A stretch of DNA of 64,000 nucleotides from JAUWKC01 sp035529895 (lineage in GTDB: Bacteria > Planctomycetota > Phycisphaerae > Sedimentisphaerales > Anaerobacaceae), in assembly GCA_035529895.1 (NCBI GenBank), contig DATKVV010000020.1:1-64000 (forward strand). Reading direction: 5' to 3'. Below, one piece after another: positions 27,627-36,145 of this stretch. The translations under genes were made by a program, and so were the position numbers. The notes beneath the pieces were generated by a model. That model saw only the letters and a list, made by a program, of their open reading frames with translations, did no database searches and was not told the origin of the DNA. The stretch's first letter is position 1. Every line of letters starts with the position of its first letter.

Positions 27627-30600
27627 ATGAAAGCAATTCTACGTGTAATAGTGGCGGGGCTTGTACTTATCTGTTTGGATTCGGCCGGTGAGGTTTATGG
27701 GCGGCAGAGCCGGGAAACTTGTGCCGGCAGGAAGCATGAAATGATGCTTGCAAAGCCGGCGGAGCGATGGGACTTTGCCATGCCCACCGGCAACGGGCAG
27801 GTCGGGGCGATGGTGTTCGGAAATATCGCCAATGAGACCGTGGTGCTTAATCACGATTCGCTTTTTATACGTTCGGTAAGGCCTGCGCTGCCGGATGTTT
27901 CGCATCATCTGCCGAAGCTTCGCGAAATGCTTGCGGAGGGCCGGTATAACCAGGCTCAGGCCTTCATTGAAGATGAAATAGACAGGCTCTACGACTATCG
28001 CGGGCCGGACCCCTATCACCCGGCGTTTAACATCACGGTCGATATGCTCGATGCCAAGGAGGTCGCCAGCGAAAGGCGGGTGGTGAATTTTGAGACGGGT
28101 GAGGTCGAAGTTTCGTGGAGCCGGGGGGACGTGCACTACGACCGGCGACTGTTTGTTTCGCGAAAAGATGATGTGGTAGTGATGCGGATTCGGGCCTCGA
28201 AGCCAGGGGCGATAAATTGCAACGTGGGTCTATTGCCCACGGGGCTTAGACGCGATGAACTGGGCGACGGGAAAAACGTACGGATACCGCGATTTCCCAG
28301 AGACGAGGTGAAATACAAGATTTTTCTCGATAAGGTCCCGATTACGTTTAATCTGACCGCTTCCCGCAAGCTGCTCACCATCAGCGGCAAGTATGATGTT
28401 GGTGGCGACTGGAAAATGGTCGGCACCGATGAGTTCGGCGGCTGTGCGATGGTGAGGGTCAAGGGCGGCAGTACGAGGGAGTCGAAGCTGCAAGTGCAGG
28501 TCGATGGTGTAGATGAGGTATTGGTGCTGTGCAGGCTGTTCGCAAACCGGGATAGTGACACATCAATCAGACGCATATCCGGTGAGCTTGAGAAGCTGCC
28601 AGCCGATTACGATGTGCTGTTAGAGCGTCATAATGCGGTGCACAGGGAACTTTTTCTGCGCGCGAGATTGGACCTCGGGGGGCAGGAGAAGCATCGCGCG
28701 ATGACGAACGAAGAGCTGCTGGCCGCAATTGCGGAAGGCAAAGGCTCGAATGCGCTGATGGAAAGATTGTTCGATTTCGGGCGGTTCACACTGATTTGCA
28801 GCTCTCGGCCCGGCGCCAAGCCAGCCAACCTGAAGGGGATTTGGTGCGGCGTGTACGGGCCGGCCTGGTCGGCCAATTACCATAATGACATCAACATTCA
28901 AATGTCGTATTTCCAGGCCCTGCCGGGGAACATGGCGGAGGTGACGCTGCCCTACTTTGACCTGTATGAAGAATTCATAGACGACTTTCGTACGAACGCG
29001 AAGAATATGTACGGCTGCCGGGGCATAATGCTCCCCATCAGCGGCCTTACAACTCACGGCCTTATGTACAAAAACGTCCAGACCAAACAATTGTTCTCGA
29101 ACTGGACGGGGGGAGCCGGCTGGATTGCCCAGCTTTTCTACGATTACTGGCTTTATACTGGCGACCACCAGTTCCTGCGAAAAAGAGCGGTGCCGTTTAT
29201 TAAAGAGTGCGCCTTGTTTTATGAGGATTTTCTTTTTGAGGGCCACGACGGCAAGTATGTGTTCAGCCCTTCGTATTCGCCCGAGAACACGCCGGCCAAT
29301 ACCCAGAGCGCCTGGCACATCAACGCGACGATGGAGATTGCTGTATGCAAAGAGGTGCTTTCGAATCTGGTCGCAGCGTGCGAAGAGCTTGGCATTGATA
29401 CAGAAGGCGTGAAGCGCTGGCGAGGGATGCTCGCGAAGCTGCCGGACTATATGATTAATGAGGACGGAGCTTTGAAGGAGTGGACTCATACTGAGTTGCG
29501 AGACAATTATGGTCATCGGCATCTTAGCCACCTGTATCCGCTGTTTCCGGGCCTGGAGGTCAGCGAGGAGCGTCAGCCGGAGTTGTTCAAGGCTTGTCGG
29601 CGCGCAATGGAGGAAAAATTCCACGGGGAGGGCCTTGTGAGTTTCACATGTGCTCTGAACGCGTGTGTTTACAGCCGGTTGGGTGACGGGCAGACGGCAT
29701 TGCGGGAACTTGAACTGCTGGCGAAGTCACAGTATATGCTCCCGAATCTGAGCACGCTTGTGGGGACGGGTTACCCTGTGATGCAGATGGAGACTTCGAG
29801 CGGTGTGTCGGCGGCCATTCTTGAGATGCTGCTCTATTCGGAGCCGGGCATGATAAAGCTGCTGCCCGCTCTGCCGAAAGCCTGGTCTAACGGCTGTATC
29901 ACAGGTTTGCGGGCCCGTGGCGGCTTTGAAGTGAACATCGACTGGAAGGACGGCAGACTCGGCCAGGCCGTCGTCCGCTCGCTGCTCGGCAAGAACTGCA
30001 AAATACGGTACGCAGGTAAAACGGTCGAGCTGAAAACTGAAGCAGGCAAGAGCTATCACTTCGATAGTGACCTCAGGCCCAGAGAAGCCGACACGTCTAC
30101 CGCCGAGACGCGCGCCGGCTCGACGGGTGAATCGCTGCGCAGCTCGATGGTTTGGATTCCCCTGCCCGACCAGGAGCAGAACAAAGCCAGGTGCGCTGGT
30201 TTTCGCAAGCAGTTTGTGATACGGCAAGAACCGGCACAGGCCAGGCTGCATATCTTTGCGGATGCGCGTTACGTCCTGTGGGTCAACGGCGAATATGTCC
30301 TGCGGGGGCCCTGTCGTTTCAATCCCAAAAGGCCGGAGTACGACATGGTAGATGTGAAACGCTTTCTTAAGAGAGGGTCGAACACGCTGGCCGTTCTGGC
30401 GGTGGGCGGTATCACTATCAGCCGGGTTATGAAGCATGAGCCGGGCCTGGCCCTCCGGCTTGAAGTCTGCGACCCGAAAGGGGACACCAGCACCATCGTT
30501 ACGGATACAACGTGGCGGTGCAGCGGCAAAACGAGGTTTCTGCCTCCGAAAGACAAAGGCAGTTGTGTTCAGGACAATATCGACGCCACACTTGAGAGCG

Positions 30601-32552
30601 ACGATTGGGTACAGCCGGAATTTGACGACTCGACGTGGGAGTCTGCGGTTAATGTTGACGGGACGAAGTGGGGACCGTTTTATCCGCGTTCGATTCCACT
30701 GCTGCGTGAGACAGAGGTCGGCCCGGCCACGCTCGTCCAAGTGAAGCGCCGCGGTAAGACCGACAACACCTCTCGGCCGTTGTCCGGGGCGCTGCCGGTT
30801 GATATAAGCGCTCCGGCGGAAATGGTCATCGATATGGGCCGGTTAGCTCAAGCCTACTGGGTGCTGGATTTCGAGGCCGACGGGGGGAGCGAATTTACAA
30901 TAAAGCCCTGCCAGACATTCAGGAAAAATAAAAAGGCCGAAAACAGCTTCGGCAAAGTCAACACGTATAAGGCCAGGGCGGGCCGGCAGAGGTATATGAG
31001 CAGCGATACGTTCGGCTTCAGATACATGCACCTGCAGTTGAAGTCGGGCAGGATTCGGCTCCTGGGCGCAAGATTTGTGGATGTCACCTACCCTTTCGAC
31101 CGCCTGGGCCGCTTTAGTTGCAGCGACCCAATGCTCGATGAGCTTTGGGACAGGGCGACTTACACGGTTCAGGTTTGCAGCGAAGATGCCTATGTGGATT
31201 GCGCCCTGCGCGAGCGGGCCGAGTGGATGGGCGACGGGGCGGTGGTGACGTATCCGATTTCCCGTGTTGCGTTCGCCGGGCTGGCAGAGAATGGCGCTTA
31301 TGTTTACAGCGACCCGAGACTGATTCGCAGCATGCTCAGGCATATTTCGCTGGGCCAGTGGGAGGACGGACGAATAAAGGCCAATGCCTGCGCAGATGGA
31401 GGGGACATGCACGCCTATATCGAGGATTATGCGTGCCTGTGGGTCGGGACTTTGCGGCAGTATTACGACAGCACCGGCGACCTCGACTTTGTGCGCGAGA
31501 TGTGGCCGGTCCTGACCGGGCAGATTAAATGGTTTCTGGACCGGCGGACCGAGCGGGGCCTGGTCAGGGCCCGCGAGTTCCTCCTTCATATGGATAACCC
31601 GCTACATCACCAGCAAGATTGCGAAGGCGCGACATTGAACGCCTTCATATATAGGGCGCTTGTGGATTCGGCTTATTTGGCCGAAGCGCTGGGCAAAAGA
31701 CAAAAGGCCAATGAGTACGCGGACGCCGCGGCAAGTCTGCGTCGGGCCTTTAACGAACATTTGTGGGACGAGTCGTCACAAACGTATTATGCAGGCATAA
31801 AAGAGGGAAAGAAGATTGCCCCGAACCGCTGGACAAATGAGGTCAGTGACGCTTACTGGGCACGCGTTACTGACGCAAAGGAGTACCCGCCTACCATCCA
31901 TGCGGCTATGCTGGCCCTCAACAGAGGCATCGTGCCCGACGACCGGCTGGGTTCGGTAAGAAGCTACCTGGCGGCACATGCCGGCGAGCTTAACAATCCC
32001 TACACGCATTTTTTCCTGTTTGAAGAGCTGTACAAAATGGACTCTGACCCTGCCGACCTGCAGGCTCTTGAAATTATGCGCAAGCGCTGGGCGGCGATGA
32101 TTGCGAAAACCGACCCCGGGACACTCATAGAGAAATTCGAGTTCGGCGAGGGAGGAAGCAGTTGCCATAATTTTGGCTCGGTGCCTGCGTATTTTCTGAG
32201 CGCTTACATTTTGGGAGTTCGCACCGATGGGCCGGTCCGGAACAAACGCATTATCATTGAGCCGCGATTGGCGGATTTGGAATATGCCGAAGGTATTGTG
32301 GTGACCGAGCACGGCCTTGTCCCTGTCTCATGGAAAAAAGCGAACGACGGGACCTTGAATTTCAGCTTCGAAGTTCCCGCCGATGTAAGAGCAAGCGTAT
32401 CAATACCGAAGGTCTCGTGTAACCCGACACTTATTATCAACAGCAAGAGGCTTGTTGACAAAGGACGCGTGACCGGCAGCGTAGAATTGGCAAGTCGTTT
32501 TGTAACGCTCGAATTGGACTCTGGGAGATATTCGGGGGAGATTACGCCATAA
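27627..32552 (+). CDS. Secreted GH95 alpha-L-fucosidase-like and GH78 alpha-L-rhamnosidase-like fusion
   Basis: A single 1641-residue frame from ATG 27627 (GGGGCAGTGAG upstream) with a signal peptide. Residues ~38-820 are GH95-like: MPTGNGQVGAMVFG, the Asn-bearing NYHNDINIQMSYF near 416, SPSYSPEN with the expected catalytic acid Glu near 553, and LSHLYPLFPG near 632. Residues ~840-1641 resemble GH78: a beta-sandwich (FADARYVLWVNGEYV, near 873), an Ig-like middle, and the barrel motif DCALRERAEWMGD near 1191, equivalent to DCPQRDERxGWTGD of rhamnosidases. The GH95 QxDGNFG element reads QMETSSG (near 720), so the usual Asp is not conserved. No stop or frameshift separates the halves. It would cleave two different deoxysugars from one glycan. 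Confidence 0.88.
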   Translation: MKAILRVIVAGLVLICLDSAGEVYGRQSRETCAGRKHEMMLAKPAERWDFAMPTGNGQVGAMVFGNIANETVVLNHDSLFIRSVRPALPDVSHHLPKLREMLAEGRYNQAQAFIEDEIDRLYDYRGPDPYHPAFNITVDMLDAKEVASERRVVNFETGEVEVSWSRGDVHYDRRLFVSRKDDVVVMRIRASKPGAINCNVGLLPTGLRRDELGDGKNVRIPRFPRDEVKYKIFLDKVPITFNLTASRKLLTISGKYDVGGDWKMVGTDEFGGCAMVRVKGGSTRESKLQVQVDGVDEVLVLCRLFANRDSDTSIRRISGELEKLPADYDVLLERHNAVHRELFLRARLDLGGQEKHRAMTNEELLAAIAEGKGSNALMERLFDFGRFTLICSSRPGAKPANLKGIWCGVYGPAWSANYHNDINIQMSYFQALPGNMAEVTLPYFDLYEEFIDDFRTNAKNMYGCRGIMLPISGLTTHGLMYKNVQTKQLFSNWTGGAGWIAQLFYDYWLYTGDHQFLRKRAVPFIKECALFYEDFLFEGHDGKYVFSPSYSPENTPANTQSAWHINATMEIAVCKEVLSNLVAACEELGIDTEGVKRWRGMLAKLPDYMINEDGALKEWTHTELRDNYGHRHLSHLYPLFPGLEVSEERQPELFKACRRAMEEKFHGEGLVSFTCALNACVYSRLGDGQTALRELELLAKSQYMLPNLSTLVGTGYPVMQMETSSGVSAAILEMLLYSEPGMIKLLPALPKAWSNGCITGLRARGGFEVNIDWKDGRLGQAVVRSLLGKNCKIRYAGKTVELKTEAGKSYHFDSDLRPREADTSTAETRAGSTGESLRSSMVWIPLPDQEQNKARCAGFRKQFVIRQEPAQARLHIFADARYVLWVNGEYVLRGPCRFNPKRPEYDMVDVKRFLKRGSNTLAVLAVGGITISRVMKHEPGLALRLEVCDPKGDTSTIVTDTTWRCSGKTRFLPPKDKGSCVQDNIDATLESDDWVQPEFDDSTWESAVNVDGTKWGPFYPRSIPLLRETEVGPATLVQVKRRGKTDNTSRPLSGALPVDISAPAEMVIDMGRLAQAYWVLDFEADGGSEFTIKPCQTFRKNKKAENSFGKVNTYKARAGRQRYMSSDTFGFRYMHLQLKSGRIRLLGARFVDVTYPFDRLGRFSCSDPMLDELWDRATYTVQVCSEDAYVDCALRERAEWMGDGAVVTYPISRVAFAGLAENGAYVYSDPRLIRSMLRHISLGQWEDGRIKANACADGGDMHAYIEDYACLWVGTLRQYYDSTGDLDFVREMWPVLTGQIKWFLDRRTERGLVRAREFLLHMDNPLHHQQDCEGATLNAFIYRALVDSAYLAEALGKRQKANEYADAAASLRRAFNEHLWDESSQTYYAGIKEGKKIAPNRWTNEVSDAYWARVTDAKEYPPTIHAAMLALNRGIVPDDRLGSVRSYLAAHAGELNNPYTHFFLFEELYKMDSDPADLQALEIMRKRWAAMIAKTDPGTLIEKFEFGEGGSSCHNFGSVPAYFLSAYILGVRTDGPVRNKRIIIEPRLADLEYAEGIVVTEHGLVPVSWKKANDGTLNFSFEVPADVRASVSIPKVSCNPTLIINSKRLVDKGRVTGSVELASRFVTLELDSGRYSGEITP

Positions 32553-32652
32553 ATTGTACCGTCGAGCATATTAAGCGCGGCACAGAACGGACGCGCAAAA
32601 GGAATACCGCCGATGACATTTCACATTGTTTGCCCGCAGTCGGCGGCCAGAC

Positions 32653-33594
32653 TCAAAACTGTCCCTTAAACTCGTGTGCGTTCTCTTTGGTTATGGGCGG
32701 GCATTCTATCGGGTATGATTTTTCGAGTCTTTCCCCGTCGAGATATTTGACGGCCAGTTGCACGGCCCTGCGGCCTTCCTGCTCCGGCTGCTGGTAGCTG
32801 GTTCCCGTCAGCAGGCCGTTCTTGATGGCTTCAATAGCCTCCTGACTGCCGCCCATGCCTACGACTTTGATATCGGGCCTGCCCGCCTTTTGGCAGACCT
32901 GGGCCGCGGCGATGGCGAAGTTGTCGCCGTGGGCGTAAACGCCTCTGAGGCCGGGGAACTTTTGCATGAGCGTCTGCATCTCGGTCTTGACGATATCACG
33001 CTCGCCCTGGTGAGGTATGCGGGCGACTATTTTTATTTCGGGGTAATCTTTCAGGATATCACGGAGGGCCTTGCTGCGGGCGATTTCGGGTCCGGTTCCG
33101 AGGTGCTGGTGAAACTCGGCAATCTCGCCTTTTCCGCCCATCGCCTCGACCATTATCTTCGCGGAGGTCACGGCCCCGGCGTAAGTATCCGTACCCACAA
33201 AGCAGACATATTTGCAGCCTTCGCCGATTTCGCGGTTAACAATAATCACGGGAATATTGGCGTCGTTGAGCATCTGTACGCCTCTGACCAGCGGCTCTCT
33301 CTTCATGGGCGTCAGGCAGACAATGTCCGCGCGTTTGGCTATCATCTGCTTTATCTGTTCGATTTGCAGGACGGGGTCCTCCTTTGCGTTCAGGACGGTG
33401 ACTTCAACGCCGAGCTTTCGTCCCTCATCTTCGGCGCCTAAGCGCATGTTCTGCCAGTACGGGTGGTCCAGCGTAATCAAAAAGCCGATTTGTGGTTTCC
33501 GTGGGCCCTTCCGGCCACAGCCGGTCATTGCAGCAGTCAGGACAGTCGCCAACATTAGTACCGAGAACAGCTTTATCGTTTTATTTGACTCCAT
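32653..33594 (-). CDS. Sugar ABC transporter substrate-binding lipoprotein (RbsB-like)
   Basis: Binds a sugar outside the membrane and delivers it to the permease encoded at 35108. The start at 33594 (AAAGGG upstream) gives a signal peptide ending LTAAMTGC, a lipobox with Cys at about residue 24. The type I periplasmic binding fold begins IGFLITLDHPYWQNMRLGAEDEG and includes the RbsB hallmark QIKQMIAKRADIVCLTP, then VIIVNREI and KVVGMGGSQEAIEAIKNG. The fold family takes pentoses and hexoses; L-fucose or L-rhamnose is inferred from neighbours. The gene is separated from its permease by an S41 peptidase gene on the other strand. 313 residues. Confidence 0.9.
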   Translation of the reverse strand: MESNKTIKLFSVLMLATVLTAAMTGCGRKGPRKPQIGFLITLDHPYWQNMRLGAEDEGRKLGVEVTVLNAKEDPVLQIEQIKQMIAKRADIVCLTPMKREPLVRGVQMLNDANIPVIIVNREIGEGCKYVCFVGTDTYAGAVTSAKIMVEAMGGKGEIAEFHQHLGTGPEIARSKALRDILKDYPEIKIVARIPHQGERDIVKTEMQTLMQKFPGLRGVYAHGDNFAIAAAQVCQKAGRPDIKVVGMGGSQEAIEAIKNGLLTGTSYQQPEQEGRRAVQLAVKYLDGERLEKSYPIECPPITKENAHEFKGQF

Positions 33595-33712
33595 TATCCG
33601 TTTGCCCTTTATCCTGTCTGAATTCATTTGTAGAATGCGCAAGGTTGTACTAAACAACAAGGCTGTAAGTTGGGAGAGTATTATAAGATAGTTTTCTCAG
33701 AGGTGGAAGAAC

Positions 33713-35071
33713 ATGAAAAAACTCAGTGCTTTCTTTACCGGCCTTCAAGACGTGAGAACCGCGATGCTACTTGCTGTTTTGGCCATGTCGGACTGGATTG
33801 TCTGTTCCTCGGTTTATGGATTTGAGGATACAGCTAAATGCAACGAGGTGCAGACTGAAGAACGGTATGACCCAAACGGGTATTTTGACAAGATATGGAA
33901 TTTCGTCAACGATGATTTCTGGGACCCTAATTTCAATGGCGTGGATTGGGAACAAGCACGGAAGCGCTATAAATCAAGGGCCTTAGTCGCCAAAGACCAT
34001 GAATCATTCGCCATCGTAGTCAACCAAATGCTGGCGGAATTGAAAACGTCGCATACTCGCTACTTTACTAAATGGGAGCCCGACTATTATACGTTACAAG
34101 CAGCGCTGATTGGTCAAAGATTGGCTGCTTATGATACATCTGATACTTCAGTGCTGGAGAAGTCGAGGCCCGGCCTCTATTCATCAAAAGCTAAGCCACA
34201 TAGAACTGGAATCGGAGTGGTGACAAAGGAAATAGATGGCCAGTTCTATATTAATAAGGTTCTTGCTTCGTCCCCAGCTGAAAAAGCTGGTATTGTTCTT
34301 GGAGACTTATTGCTGGAAGTAAATGGGCAACAATTTCATCCTGTTCGCTCATTTCAAACCAAAGCTGACCAGGAATTGGAACTTGTTCTCCAGCGCGGCC
34401 CTTCAGTATCTGCACGTCACTTTCTAAAAATTACTCCTGTTGACAGAGAAGAAAAGGACCTATTCGAAAATGACGCATACGCCCGAACAAGAGTCATTGA
34501 ATACAAGGGTCATCGCTTTGCTTATATGCCTTTATGCTGGCTTAGCGGCTGGAAAATGCGAAGTGTATTGGCTAAGGGTTTCGGCTTGGCATGTGATTCG
34601 GAAGGATTTATTGTTGACATTCGAGATGGGTTCGGTGGCGGTCCGCCTGTTGAATACATTGATCCTTTTTTGCGAAACGGCCTGGAAAGGATGATTAGTA
34701 AGCAAATAGAGCGAAATCGTTCGTTGACTTCCAAAGTCGCATTCGACGGACCGGTAATTGTTTTAATTAATGGCGGGTCTCGAAGCGGCAAGGAGCTGCT
34801 GGCGTATTATTTTAAGAAAACAGGTCGCGGCATTCTACTGGGCGAGCGCACAGCCGGTTATGTAAGTGCGGGAAGATGGAAACGCATTTCTGAAGACTCC
34901 ATACTTTATTACTGTGCGGGCATGATAACGGTCGATGGAAAGCGTTTAGAAGGTGTTGGCGTGGAACCCGATGTCAAGGTGCCTTTTGACGTCCGGTTTG
35001 CTGGGGGCAGGGATATTCAGCTTGAGCGGGCAAAAGATAAAATGGTAAAGCTGATAGAGGCTTCAAGTTGA
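33713..35071 (+). CDS. S41-family peptidase with PDZ domain, secreted
   Basis: A 452-residue protein with an N-terminal export signal (hydrophobic to about residue 38). An N-terminal cap like those of C-terminal-processing peptidases has YFDKIWNFVNDDFWDPNFNG and MLAELKTSHTRYF. A PDZ domain spans about 160-240 (INKVLASSPAEKAGIVLGDLLLEVNG, divided as ASSPAEKAGI and GDLLLEVNG). The S41 catalytic domain has FIVDIRDGFGG and NGGSRSGKELLAYYF near 355 with the nucleophile Ser; GERTAGYVS follows. The Lys found in CtpA (TGKG) is not in its usual place. GAGGTGG precedes the ATG. The gene is visibly richer in A+T than both neighbours and splits a minus-strand ABC operon. Confidence 0.85.
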   Translation: MKKLSAFFTGLQDVRTAMLLAVLAMSDWIVCSSVYGFEDTAKCNEVQTEERYDPNGYFDKIWNFVNDDFWDPNFNGVDWEQARKRYKSRALVAKDHESFAIVVNQMLAELKTSHTRYFTKWEPDYYTLQAALIGQRLAAYDTSDTSVLEKSRPGLYSSKAKPHRTGIGVVTKEIDGQFYINKVLASSPAEKAGIVLGDLLLEVNGQQFHPVRSFQTKADQELELVLQRGPSVSARHFLKITPVDREEKDLFENDAYARTRVIEYKGHRFAYMPLCWLSGWKMRSVLAKGFGLACDSEGFIVDIRDGFGGGPPVEYIDPFLRNGLERMISKQIERNRSLTSKVAFDGPVIVLINGGSRSGKELLAYYFKKTGRGILLGERTAGYVSAGRWKRISEDSILYYCAGMITVDGKRLEGVGVEPDVKVPFDVRFAGGRDIQLERAKDKMVKLIEASS

Positions 35072-35107
35072 ATCTGTGTCGTCCCAGTGATACTTTTTCT
35101 CGCGTGA

Positions 35108-36145
35108 CTATGTTCTGCCGCGGCGCCTGGCTAATACGTCAATTGTTACCACCACAACGATAATCAGGCCTGTAACGACGGGGCGATACTCGGCGCCGAT
35201 GTCAAACTGCGTGAGGAGGTTTTCAATGACCTGCAGCAATAGCAGTCCTGTCAGCGTCAGGACCAGGCCGCCGCTGCCGCCGCCCAGGGGCGTGCCGCCG
35301 ACGATGACGCTGGCGATTACGGTTAGTTCTCTTCCCATATGGGCCTCGGGCTGAGCGGTGGCAGTCATCGCCAGGAAGATGACGGCGGCGACGGAACAGG
35401 TGAAGCCGCAAAGTGCGTAAGTGGACGCCTTTACCCGGCGGGTGTTCACACCGGCCAGCCAGGCGGCTTCCTCGTTGCCGCCGATGGCATAGGTGTAATG
35501 CCCGAAGCGGGTAAATTTCAGCAGGTATATCCCGAGCGCGAACAAAGCTAAGAAGATTACGATAGGCAGCATTATCTGGTGGTCATGCCCGAAGACCGGC
35601 AGCTTCGTGTCATATATCCAGTTGAATCGGTTGCGCAGGGCGATGTCGGCGACCTGCAGGGACTGACCCCCGCCGGTCAGGATAAGGGCGAGGCCACGGA
35701 AAACGAGCATTGTGCTGAGGGTGACAACGAACGGGTTTACGCCAACGTAGGCGATAAGGACGCCGTTGACTGCGCCGAGCGCCGTACCGACCAACGCGGT
35801 TACCAGCAGGGCCGCGGTGATTGCCGCCGGCGCGCCACAGGAGCTGAAGGCGTTCATCACCAGTACGAGAACGACGCTGCACACGGCGGTGGTGCTCGCC
35901 ACCGAAAGGTCGAAGCCCCCTGCAATCATCACGAACGTCATACCCAGCGCGATAACCCCCAACGCTGCGGTGTTTGTAAAGAGGTTGTCCACCAGGTTGT
36001 ACCAGGTTAAGAAGGTGGGAGTATTAAAGGAAGCGATAGCGCACAGGATAAGCAGAAGAACCAGGATGGAAGCTCTTTGCAGCTTCTGAAAGGAAAGGTT
36101 GCCCCAAAGGGTGGGGACGGTTTGTTTCTTATCGTCGTTTCTCAT
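35108..36145 (-). CDS. Sugar ABC transporter permease (RbsC-like)
   Basis: Membrane subunit of a ribose-type importer, 345 residues with about 8-10 hydrophobic helices. Characteristic sequences are ALGVIALGMTFVMIAGGFDLSVASTTAV (first third; the AGGxDLS motif), GVNPFVVTLSTMLVFRG, GGNEEAAWLAGVNTRRVKASTYALCGF and VIASVIVGGTPLGGGSGG near the end. It overlaps the ATPase gene by four bases, so the two are translated together. The matching binding-protein gene follows on the same strand after an inserted S41 peptidase gene. Confidence 0.94.
   Translation of the reverse strand: MRNDDKKQTVPTLWGNLSFQKLQRASILVLLLILCAIASFNTPTFLTWYNLVDNLFTNTAALGVIALGMTFVMIAGGFDLSVASTTAVCSVVLVLVMNAFSSCGAPAAITAALLVTALVGTALGAVNGVLIAYVGVNPFVVTLSTMLVFRGLALILTGGGQSLQVADIALRNRFNWIYDTKLPVFGHDHQIMLPIVIFLALFALGIYLLKFTRFGHYTYAIGGNEEAAWLAGVNTRRVKASTYALCGFTCSVAAVIFLAMTATAQPEAHMGRELTVIASVIVGGTPLGGGSGGLVLTLTGLLLLQVIENLLTQFDIGAEYRPVVTGLIIVVVVTIDVLARRRGRT

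Noticed and set aside
28620..30740. Two minus-strand open frames of over 330 codons
   Set aside because: Antisense to the GH95-GH78 gene, which has clear motifs throughout; typical of GC-rich third-position shadows.
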